From assembly GCA_002633005.1 (NCBI GenBank), contig NMRA01000055.1, positions 441,992 through 505,991 on the forward strand: 64,000 bases of DNA. Reading direction: 5' to 3'. The stretch's first letter is position 1; each line of letters opens with the position of its first letter. This document shows, piece by piece, positions 54,784 to 64,000 of the stretch. The notes below the pieces were generated by a model, which made no database searches, was not told the origin of the DNA, and saw nothing but the letters and a program-made list of their open reading frames with translations. A program made the position numbers and the translations under genes. This DNA is from Phoronis australis (Eukaryota; Phoronida; Phoronidae).

Positions 54784-57700
54784 GTAAATATCAGAAATTA
54801 GTTAACCAGAACACATAGTATTGCATTTCTAATTACATCTGGTATGCCAAAACATCCAAAGGACTTTTCCTATAATGGATTTTGCGCTTTTTGAGTTTTT
54901 GTATAATAATTTTATAACTCAAAATCTAAGCAGACAACCATTTTTTGGGAAATAATTGAAATATTCTGAATTTTAAAGAAAAATTAATGTCGCTATTGGT
55001 TTCCCACCACCTGATGTCATCAGTGGAAGACGTTGATCAGTTGACAGTGTGTATATAATGTCGGATAGTAGTGATTTTGTAAGTTACTAAGACTTAGAGA
55101 ACGGGACTGACGAGTATTATGAAGACACGTATGGAGATGCGGGTAAAATCGACGCTCAGGCAATAAGTGAAACTGGTAATGAGTTAAATCTCGCCATAGC
55201 GGCAGACTGCGTGTCTGAGGTCGTACGAAATCGACTCTCCCGCACCGGCGTCTTCGGTGAGTGAAGCCAAGTCGGGGCCAACTCAGTTTTTTCATTGAAT
55301 CACGATTTAATTTTGTAACCACTTTTGTGTCGATTAATATGTGTCCCGAACTAATCGAAGTTTTTACCCTGACTGTCAACGCCCAGTCGCGAACAGCGGA
55401 CACTGATTCATCTCTTCAAATGCCTTGCTCGACCGTGTGCTGCCATACCCGTCGTGTGCTATGCACGAATATGTGCCATTTCTAAGCGATCTTAGGTTCT
55501 TTTGGAAACGCAAAAACAGAAATATTGTCTGACCGATTGCAATCACTGCATTCCCCCATATGTAACTTTTCATAATACTCAGTCGAACTCAGTTTTCGAG
55601 ACCACTGCGGCTCGCGCAGACCGGATCCACTGATGACGTCACACAAAAAATTTAGTTTTTTTAATTTTTGCATTTATATCTTGATTAAAAGTACACAAAT
55701 TGAAGAAGAAATATCATATCAAAATTGTTGGTAAACGAATTCAAATTCTTGTGACCATGTTGTGAAGGGTTTAAACAACACGTGTTTTTAAAACTTTGCA
55801 TAAATGAAAGTTGGTGTTTTTTCACAGTTTTGGTGAAAATTTTCTCCCTAGTTCATTACCTTTTGACGTAACACTAAAAAGAAACGTTTTTGTGAAAAAT
55901 AAACACCTCATAAAATGTTTCATCATGCCGTCATCACCGTCTGTCAGTCTCCGTTCTCCTTCGACGTCCGCTTGGCGTCTAGTGTCCGCTGAACACCTCG
56001 TGAAATTTTGCAGACATCTCGCTGCTGTAGATGAGTGAATTTTCGGGCGGATCCAGCCACCGCTGTGCCCCCTGGTGGCATTATGAAAATAAGCATATGT
56101 GTTTCTACTGGGAAGTGCACGACTGACGATGATTTTCGGACAGCTAGGACTGCCCCATATTGACAATTTTGTTTTCTTGGTGTTTGGTTTAATATCTACC
56201 AATTTCCTTAATGTGTGTCCTTGAAGTCTGAATGTGACCGATTTGGCGTACGTCGCGCCCCGTAGTGGCCTTTTAATATTTTTGTGTCTGTTCTTTGACG
56301 TCCGCCTCCCTTGCCTTCAGCCAATGCTTAGAGAATCATGACGAAATGTGGCAAGCGTGTTCCTACTGAAGAGATCGAACATTGGTGGCCTGCTTTGTAT
56401 CTGATAGAAGCTATTTTTGATATTGCTATTTTTGGTGGGATTGTCTAAATAATGATCACCCCCTTGTATCTGCACTGTATGCGATGCACACAGTGGGCAC
56501 ATAAAAATATTTTGGGTTGCTTTTATCATTCTCACAAGAATTACTACAAAGTGGTCAGTTTTTGATGTATTCCACTTGTGTTTTTCCAGAGCTTTTCGTT
56601 GCCCACCGTTGACGAATATCGAACTTTGTTTGGGTGGCCGTGGGTGGCGTTCACGGAAGGACTCATCCGAAAATCTCACATCGTAGGCCATTACAGCACT
56701 GACGCTATCGTCTGCCCTGGTGACCCTGACGTAAGAAAAGATGACTAGTCTTGAAGCGGCTATAAATAAACCCGCCTTCCTATAAAATATCTATATTTGA
56801 CTGGATACTATTGCAAAAAAGACCTTATTGACTAGTCTTTGCATTCAGCCAAATATCTACTAAAGAAAGTTTTGATTTTGGATGAAAATATACGTAAAGG
56901 TCCCATAGACAATGGGGTAGGTGGGTGAAATAACTAAACTATACTGAACAAAGGAAATATGACTGAACAAATTAGCAAATATGAGTGACCACTGAGGTGT
57001 CGAGTAGAGAAGTGTACCTATACAAAAGTAGAAGCCGTAGTATATACGTAGGAATTAGTAATGTAATATAAACCCTATGGGTTGATATAAAAATAAAAGT
57101 GACAAAAAAAATAGCTATGCATTTTAAATGTAACATAATTCCAATCTTCCATTAATGAGGTCATGTGACTATGTCTTTGAAGTAAAATTTAGCAAAGAAG
57201 AATTGTGCATTCATACCAAAACCGCGTTGTCGGCAACATAACCAAATTTCGTTTGCTAAGCATAGTCAAGATGAAATCTCAAAAACACTGTTACAGTTTT
57301 CTAAATTATCTAATCGTTTCCGTTTTATGCAACTTTAATTTTTTCAGAGTCCTATTGTTTGATAACCTCTCACTTAAAGCGTTGTGGCAAAAAGTGCCCG
57401 AAGGATGGTGTCTGAATGTTTGAGATGAATTCGATCGGCCAATTCTGAAAAGGCCTGAAGATGTCCAAATTTTTGGCAGTTTTGTTGGGACACATGTAAC
57501 TTTAAAACGGCAGGCAAAACAAGAAATGCCCAACATGACAAGAAGATTGTAATTTTTGAAGTTTTTGTTTCGTTGGTACTCAGTACTTGTTTGAGTCACA
57601 GTTGCATATACGTAACATTGTGTTACTCCTCGGTACAATTTGCGTAATCACTTTCGTTAAAATTTGTCACTTCCTAGGATAGCTGGACATTTTCAATTTT

Positions 57701-58433
57701 GCGTCGCATGTTAAGGCTACGAATGGCGTTTGTTTGATTTTTGAGTCTATCCTGTTTGAAAGAATGCTAGTTGTCGACGCCTTGATTCACTTTTGCTTAG
57801 TAGTGGCTTTTTAAAACCTTTGTAGTTAGTCAGCAAGAAGTTGAAATATAGCAGGAGATTCAGGTACATTTCAGACACTTTGGATATGTGAAAGGGTGAG
57901 TAGTCGACACACGCTTTCCACATGAATTCTCGTCGGGCGCACGACGAGGTTTGAGAAGCCGTAGACGTACATGTATAGTGTATTTACGTCTGCCTGGGCA
58001 GATAAGGTACTATTGCATGTGAGATCTAACTGCCGATGTAGGAAGCACTATGATGGAAGGCGAAATTTTACTTTGACATTTCGTAAGCTCCGATGTGATA
58101 CTTCACGATTTTCAAGGTTTCCATCATACCGTTAGAACAGCTTTGAAACTTGATAAAAGTTGGTGTTGGCGTCAAGGTCAGAACCCTGCAAAATCCATTA
58201 AACGACAGTTCTTCTCTGTCGGAAGATGGTGATATTTTACTGTGCTTAGATTCGCCCATGGTCAGTTCACTTTAGTGGTAAAACGTTCGTCTACCTTATT
58301 ATCTTCCATTATTTTACAGGTCAGTCGCGAGTTTCCAATTGAAGACGAGTATCATTACAAGCGAAAGGATCATGCGAAGAAACAAAAAAGTGTTGCAACA
58401 AAGTTATGGGAGATCTTAGGATTAGCAGAATAA
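54625..58433 (+). CDS. Unidentified 137-residue protein, three exons, complete
   Basis: Exons 54625-54783, 56590-56730 and 58320-58433 are all phase 0, with consensus junctions (AAG|gtaaat, tttttccag|AGC, GAC|gtaaga, attttacag|GTC). The start ATG has a good context (gacATGg). Exon 1 gives MAKPITEAWGRGWLYSYMFD and ends with MGTPDLEMAKDFIK. Exon 2 includes LPTVDEYRTLFGWPWVAFTE and VGHYSTDAIVCPGDPD. Exon 3 encodes a basic tail with YHYKRKDHAKKQKSV and ends KLWEILGLAE. There is no signal peptide, no clear membrane segment and no known motif; Trp and Tyr are frequent in the first two exons. I do not recognise the family. A further 5' non-coding exon is possible. The stop codon overlaps an AATAAA. 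Confidence 0.75.
54850..55780. mobile_element. Possible decayed DNA transposon in intron 1
   Basis: ccacctgatgtcatcagtgg near 55008 and ccactgatgacgtcac near 55628 are inverted, with AT-rich arms outside. Inside, at about 55058, an ATG begins MSDSSDF and, after a stop, continues acidic (DLENGTDEYYEDTYGD) in the same frame. No transposase is recognisable. Confidence 0.35.
55920..56510 (-). repeat. Helentron-like tandem-monomer repeat, copy E, reversed
   Basis: The reverse complement has gacggtgatgacggcatgat, the gccaccagggggcac block (near 56065), a ggccactacggggcg block (near 56260), and gacgccaagcggacg. It is inverted relative to copies B-D. agtgggcacataaaaata at 56490-56508 is a family terminus. 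It lies in intron 1 of the 137-residue gene. Confidence 0.65.
56590..56730 (+). CDS. Exon 2 of the 137-residue gene
   Basis: 47 codons between tttttccag and gtaagaaaag; both junctions phase 0. Confidence 0.75.
58320..58433 (+). CDS. Exon 3 of the 137-residue gene, with stop
   Basis: 37 codons plus TAA. The acceptor is attttacag|GTC. Confidence 0.75.
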   Translation, partial: VSREFPIEDEYHYKRKDHAKKQKSVATKLWEILGLAE

Positions 58434-58434
58434 A
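58429..58434 (+). terminator. Poly(A) signal AATAAA overlapping the stop codon
   Basis: aataaa at 58429-58434 contains the TAA stop (58431-58433). If used, the 3' untranslated region would be only about 15-30 bases. Other AATAAA-like sites downstream are not obvious within 60 bases. Confidence 0.4.
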
Positions 58435-59610
58435 GTATTCCATTCCGTAAAAAGTTTGTAACTTATTTATACCAGTACCTTTCCATTTAAAATAATGCCA
58501 GATGAGACAATATACTGATAACTATTAACCAAAATTTGTTCTACATATTGGTGGAAATTGACTACATAAGTGTGACACTTAGCCAGTTGCGATTTATTAA
58601 GTGTCACGCAGCAACTCTCTTTCACGTTCATGTTTAGAAGTGCCGCAATATCGTTGTACTTGATGACGCCGGTTCAACTTCCGCATTAGTGAAAGTTCGA
58701 CTTCCTGTGTATCTCGGTGGTTACGCCATTGCAATTTCAACTGCAATAAACCATCTCTCGGTCAGCAGAACTGTCTTTTGGTTTAGACCACCAATCCATA
58801 TAAAATTGGTCTCAAGTTAAAGGTGATTTTGGGCTTAGAAGGAATTGACATGTCGTTATAGCTTGAGTTTGGGCAAATTTTTTTGTTTTTTTAAGGCAGA
58901 TCGTGTTTTACCACTGCGTTTTAATAAACATTTTGTCCTTTCCAAGCCCACAAACCATCACCTGAAACTGTGACTGATCACTGTTCGTGGGATTGCCAAT
59001 CTCAAAATTGCAAATTAACATGATTAATACAAGCACTCTATCGCTTTAAGTACCAATTTCACGAGAGCACCAAAAGGTCGATCCGAGGATCACCGACTCA
59101 TATCTTAGAAAAACCCGAGTGTTCATACGTCCTGGTGAGATATATTCAAAATGTTTATTTCATTTTTGGACCATTATTTTTTTAAGTTTGAGCATCATGG
59201 ATATTTTGGCCCAAACTAGCCCATTTTTGGATCACAGAGTTTCAGCAAGTAAAGTAGTTTTTAAAAAAACTGTTTATAAATTATATACCATTATATTTTA
59301 CAGTGAAATTTAGTGAGACATATCTTTACCTACTACTTTGTGTCATTTAACAGTTTTCAAAAGAATTTAGACACACAGGTGTTACTTGGCCTTACACTTT
59401 GGTAAAGATATTTGACATTGTTTTGAAATCGTTTTTTGTTTGAAAGTCAGTTGTTCTTTAATGTTTGATGATGTGTCGCAATAGGATACATATTATTCTA
59501 CATAAGACATTTGTTGATTTCGACATGTCACCCGTTCGGCAGTTGCTCAAAATGGATGTTAATTATGATAAACGTAACGATTAATTCATAGACTACACCC
59601 AACAAAATGG
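58434..59610. other. No gene seen
   Basis: AT-rich intergenic sequence without supported exons. Confidence 0.35.
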
Positions 59611-59620
59611 TTTATCTTAC

Positions 59621-59851
59621 CATGCCTTCCACGTATGCAAACCACGAAACGCAGGACGAAATGACCAATTTTGTCACATATTTCCGTTTATGCGTCCACC
59701 AGCCCCTACCGTAAGACTTGCACTGCATTTCATCTGAAGTAATATATGAAACTAAAAGAGATGCTATTGCCATTCGTTCGCAAATTCGCGACAATTCTTT
59801 AAATTTGTTCGTCCACTTACGACGATGAAACAGCGGAGGTGGTGCGGTCAC
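59621..59851 (-). CDS. Candidate exon of an unidentified minus-strand gene
   Basis: The open frame starts MTAPPPLFHRRKWTNKF, passes through ELSRICERMAIASLLVSYI and KSYGRGWWTHKRKYVTKLV, and ends SWFAYVEGM at a good donor (GGCATG|gtaaga). 77 codons, phase 0 at the end. The next exon should lie below 59610 and was not found. An internal gtaagt at about 59815-59820 could be an earlier donor, in which case the rest is not coding. No family recognised. Confidence 0.35.
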
Positions 59852-60335
59852 CGACTTCGGGATCCGTCTTCTTATCCTACTCTGTCACCCAAAACGGCCG
59901 GAGTACATGCGGCCACTGGCTCGAACCTATTTGCCCACGGGCCGTTTGCGTTCCCAAGAGCCCGACAGTTCTTCATTCCATTTCTCCAAGTAGCGGTCCT
60001 CACACTGCTTTTGTATAATTTTGTCCACCCTGATGTTGGAGTTGCGACTAATTCACGTTAATAGTGCATGTGAACTTTTGGAAACTCTGTTATTGCTATA
60101 AGCACTTGTGTCGCTAGGGGGGCCCAGGGCACTGCTGTGCCTAGGGGCTATAATATTGTTAAGACGGCCCCCGACAGAGAGGTCCAGGCGTAAGCAGTCT
60201 CAGCTATGACCGAACCTAGGATTTTACCAGCACAATGTCCACCAAGCGGTTTGAGGAGGAAGTGTTTTAAAGTGTGTACATGGACTACAGTACCGTCTTC
60301 TGATAACTACAGGGTTTCATTTTTGATAAGGGCGT

Positions 60336-60545
60336 TGCCTTTGCAAGCACGTGCCTGCGATTATCTTGGCAGTGACCAAGAGTACGGCCTTTTTGGGTCT
60401 CATTTGGCGCGTTGGAATTTTCTACGCAACTGCGTACGTCGTAGTGCATAATATAATTGAAACATCTGGCAGTGCGCCAAATATAAAACCTATCACATGC
60501 TGCGAGCCAATATGGAACCCAAACACCCGAACGAAAGGTCACTAA
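60336..60545 (+). CDS. Possible short hydrophobic coding stretch
   Basis: A plus frame without ATG includes VPAIILAVTKSTAFLGLIW, then RVGIFYATAYVVVHNII, and ends CCEPIWNPNTRTKGH. One hydrophobic segment is visible. No reliable acceptor or start codon supports it, so it may be chance or an exon of a small membrane protein. Confidence 0.2.
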   Translation, partial: CLCKHVPAIILAVTKSTAFLGLIWRVGIFYATAYVVVHNIIETSGSAPNIKPITCCEPIWNPNTRTKGH

Positions 60546-60980
60546 AACATACACGAATGTTTTGAAAGTTAATGATTATATTTCAGGTGGCACAAACAAA
60601 GTCACGGTTGCATTCAAGTTGTTTTTTCTGCAAATTAACCCATAAACATTTGTTCAAACTGGCACAACAATTTCTGTAAAATACAATCTGACACGCATTA
60701 TCATATTACAAACACTGAAATAAATTCACTAATTCGATCAGTTAGCTGTGACCAAGGTTCGTGAACCACATTCGTTCCTCAGACTTGGGCTCACGTCCAG
60801 TTGCTTGCATTAACATCTAACACATCGAGTTTGTAAAGCAAGCTACAATTGCATTCTTCTACTAATCAGGGTTTGCTTCCTGCAGCTCCACCGCTCCGTG
60901 TCCCCGCTCAATAAGCCTGAAAACACCCTTTATCTGTGACTTATTGTATATCCACTGTACCACGCTTCCGGACATCTGAA

Positions 60981-61007
60981 TGTTGTTGTTGTTGTTGTTG
61001 TTGTTGT
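60981..61007. repeat. (GTT)n trinucleotide repeat in transporter 3' region
   Basis: Nine GTT units start seven bases beyond the transporter's stop codon, reading as (CAA)n in the transcript. Confidence 0.95.
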
Positions 61008-61013
61008 GACCGA

Positions 61014-61162
61014 TTACTCAATGATTTCTTGCACTGTTGACAATCCAAAGAGTAATAGACCGGAAGTGACATAAAATACCCCCAAACCAATGAGAAAGAC
61101 CTCTGTTGTTTTCCGTAACTCAACATTTGCTTTGTCGATAACTGACTTGAAGAGACTTAATC
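61014..61162 (-). CDS. SLC38-like transporter, last exon with stop
   Basis: 149 bp. Acceptor ttttcattgcag|GA, stop TAA at 61014-61016. Confidence 0.75.
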
Positions 61163-63637
61163 CTGCAATGAAAATTATTTCCTTATAGCCATCATAAAAC
61201 CAAAATTTGTTCACGAGATATTTGATAAAAATTCCACATTTAGCTTATAATTATACACATTACTCAAATTTGGGTTGATAAAGATCTGAACTGACGTGAT
61301 TGTTTGCTATTTGTAGGTAAACGGTATACACCGAAAATATACTTGTGGGGAATCCTTCTAAACGCGCCACACATAAACTAAATTGCTTAATTATCTTCAT
61401 TTGAGGTATAATTAGACGTACCGAAGTCACTAAAAACGTAATCGTTAAAACTCCGACTTTATTGCTTTAATCTCGCTAAGTTGGTGGGTCTCATAATTTT
61501 ACTCGATTGCGTCATAGTTGGTGTTTACTAAGAGTGGAACCGTACGATGATTTTCACAGTAAAACTTGAAAACTATGGGGAAACAGCGCTACCTGTTGAC
61601 GGTAATGATAGACTTAGAAGGTTCCATGGGTCAATTAATGTGCAATTATGACTGAGTTTGACAGGAGTAAGCTTTGCTGCTTTCAAACAAAAACCAACAA
61701 GAAGTGGACGGAGTAAAAAGTGGTGGTGGCTATCTGTTTTAAAGCTTAAAGCATTTTTAACAAGTTTGATATCGGAACTTATGGGTATGGAAAACCGTAC
61801 GTAGACAGTTCTCCCTGTCAACCCTCTGCTTGCACTTTCTTAACTTTGATATACAGAGTAATATAATACACCCATAAAGAATTTGATTGTAAAAATTAGT
61901 TTAGACTTTAAAACATCAAAACAGCTTCATTAGTTATTTGGTAAAGAGGTTTACCTTGGTCTATAATTCAAATGTAAAACCATCTACGACGGAAGTCAAC
62001 TTTACGATTAGAACAATGGGCGTACTCAGTGAACTTTGAACACTTGAACTCGGTGAACTTTTGAACACCTGAACTCAAACAGCTGTTCAAGTTGAAACGT
62101 AACAACTAGTCCCGTTATTCAGTGGATGGAGGTACACCCAATCCATGCGCCGTAACACGGTTGAAGGTGTAACTGAAACGGTTGCCGTAACAACCTTCAT
62201 TCGGGCGCATGCTATAAATTTATACCACGAAGCATGCACGCCTGTCGCTGCTACAAGTAAACGAGTAAAGGTTTGTTGTTTTATCGGGGTCATTTCAATC
62301 GTCAACATTACACTAAATAACATCCCTGCAAACATTTCTCTATAAATAATATTCCAAGATCAAATGTGCAATAGCTCTTAGTTTTAGGAAAACTAGCAAT
62401 CGGTGTATTGACCGACATCGTCCCAGCATTAGATCCTTACTAGTATTTGGTACATACATCAAAATTTCGTAGATCAGGGCCCTTATTCATCCGAGAGGAA
62501 AGGTGTTTGTGCCTTCTGAGGGGAAATTTTCGAAGCGAGGGGAAATTTTACCTCCCCATCGACATTATTAGTATCACCCCCACCCTGTCAGCCTTCAATG
62601 GCCTCATAGGCTCTGCCTCAAGTAACCAAAAGTAACATCTTCTGGCCTTTCAAAGTGGCACCTGTGTGCGTTACAAGTGATTCGAACCTGGAGAGGAATT
62701 TTTCAATCACAGAGGGGAACGCAAACTTGAAACGTAAGCAACCTCTGTTTGCTGCGTATACGAAATTACCTTGTGCATGCGCGGCATCGTGTTGCCAGGT
62801 AACTGGGGTCGCAGTTATTTGTGGTTGGACGTAAACACAGCAAATACAAGCACAAAATAAGACTTGTATGCAATTAAGCTACAAACAAAAACTTCATCTG
62901 CTATGAGCATTACGATGATTAGCCTATTTTCTTATTTCAAAAAGAATATTTCATGCGGTATGAATCAGTAAATGCTCATTTAAACTTTCAGCCATTTTTT
63001 TCATTGCTTCTAGAATAACATTGTATTTGTCATACAGCGAGTGGTGCTATTTGCTTCAGTGCTTCCAGACTATCTTACGTTGTCTTGAACGTACAATTAC
63101 ATAGACTAATTTTCTGTGTTAATTAATAAAATCAACTACGTTTCGATGATTTATTCTACATTGCAAACTCAGTCGTTGTTTAAGAATGATCATATGTGCG
63201 ACGGAGATCTAGTTCACGTGCAGAAGGTGTGTGAAAACAGCGAAGAAAAAACGACCTTATTTAGAACATTCAAAGATGTTAAGTTTTAGTAATGTGTTTG
63301 TAAAACATTTTACCGATATGCCCATCTAATAGATTGTGAACTGCGACATAGGTTTTGTTTTGCGATAATACAAATGCCCATTAGCTCACTGTGGTATTAT
63401 TTCACATTAAATTGCCGAGGGCAAATGATCGTCTTACCTGGGAGAATGAAAGAACAAAACGATCCCATGCCTCCAGAAAGTGTCATGGCGATCATTAAAT
63501 CCGGTACGGCTATGTAAATACCCAAAATCATTATGTATCCAACCACTCCGATAAAAATACGGCGCTTTCGCTCTCTATGTATCGCCTCGTCAGGGGTCAT
63601 TTTCCAGGCAGCTAACCACAAATCCTGGAGTGCGCTT
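61014..63637 (-). CDS. Amino-acid permease family (SLC38-like) transporter, last two exons
   Basis: Exons complement(63438-63637) and complement(61014-61162) join in phase across a glycine (G|GA) and encode the C-terminal part of a multi-pass membrane transporter. The first gives MTPDEAIHRERKRRIFIGVV, a membrane helix, then SGGMGSFCSFILP. The second continues GLSLFKSVIDKANVEL, a last helix (FLIGLGVFYVTSGLLLFGL), and ends VQEIIE-stop. The S-G-G-x-G-S-x-x-S-F-I-L-P-G turn between two late helices is typical of the amino-acid/auxin permease family, closest to SLC38 sodium-coupled neutral amino-acid transporters. The preceding exon must end in two bases of a codon and lies beyond position 64000 or was not seen. 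Subfamily and substrate cannot be told. Confidence 0.75.
61163..63437. other. Intron of the SLC38-like gene; nothing else supported
   Basis: About 2.3 kb. The exons on either side join directly, so no exon is required here. Short plus frames (for example 62145-62345 and 62447-62635) have no supporting signals. Confidence 0.5.
63438..63637 (-). CDS. SLC38-like transporter, penultimate exon
   Basis: 200 bp. Acceptor cgatttgtag|A, donor CCCAG|gtaaga. Two helices are separated by a short VPDL turn. Confidence 0.75.
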
Positions 63638-64000
63638 CTACAAATCGAAATGAACGTCCATGAATTTCTCGTTTTCAAATCTAAGATATAAACAATAATA
63701 ACAAACTTTCGGCAGTCAAATAACGTTTGAGTTAGCTCTTTAGGCGGCTTACAGTTGCACAATTTGTACAATCTGATCCTTTTCTCATTTGAGGAAGGAT
63801 TTGTGAGTATGACTGCCATTTGCATGACGTAGAATTATACTCTTCGCTCCCTCCTTTCTCTCCCTTCCTCCTAACATAGCAAGTACAGATAATAACCGCT
63901 GATTGAACAGGACTCCTAAAGCTGAGTTACTACAGAGACCGTGAGGAAAACTGTCCATGCGGCAACGAAGCAGACGGCACAGAAATGGTGTTTCGGACAC

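Noticed and set aside
59825-60061. 78-codon plus frame antisense to the candidate exon at 59621-59851
   Set aside because: It has no supporting context. A minus-strand reading (IIQKQCEDRYLEKWNEEL) is equally plausible but ends in a stop, so neither was called.
61573-61821. 82-codon minus frame inside the transporter intron as an extra exon
   Set aside because: The flanking exons already join at G|GA and reproduce the family's ILPG turn, so no exon is needed and no acceptor fits.

Overview
This is eukaryotic, AT-rich nuclear DNA from an animal. It has multi-exon genes with GT-AG introns and no operons, many decayed DNA transposons and retroelements, and assembly gaps (N at 12757, 15539-15555, 36832 and 41893-42009). 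The mix of Penelope-like elements, Kolobok- and Harbinger-type transposons, and Helentron-like elements made of ~150-bp tandem monomers suggests a marine invertebrate (mollusc or invertebrate deuterostome). The species cannot be named from the sequence. Most open reading frames above 60 codons are chance frames or repeat-derived; the real genes were found by joining short exons by hand.

The central gene is an orthologue of GPLD1 (phosphatidylinositol-glycan-specific phospholipase D), on the minus strand from 39474 down to 19928. Nineteen exons keep phase throughout and encode 810 residues plus a stop. They cover the zinc-dependent phospholipase domain and the whole FG-GAP beta-propeller. Only the first exon (signal peptide and start) was not found. 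Its introns hold a Penelope-like fold-back element, tandem repeats and several MITEs.

At 1-19.9 kb lie a 34-bp minisatellite, three Helentron-like tandem-monomer copies, a Penelope-like fold-back insertion inside one of them, a THAP-related transposon remnant and several MITEs. Minus-strand exons at 16.2, 12.6 and 8.7 kb look coding but could not be assigned to a family. At 39.5-54 kb there is no convincing host gene. That stretch holds a GT microsatellite, a ~1.7-kb Kolobok-like transposon with a broken THAP gene, a Penelope reverse-transcriptase remnant, a Harbinger transposase pseudogene and more MITEs.

At 54.6-58.4 kb a complete three-exon plus-strand gene encodes a 137-residue protein that I do not recognise. 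At 61.0-63.6 kb the last two exons of an amino-acid/auxin permease family (SLC38-like) transporter run on the minus strand; its 5' part is beyond the window. These genes show no obvious functional link to one another.
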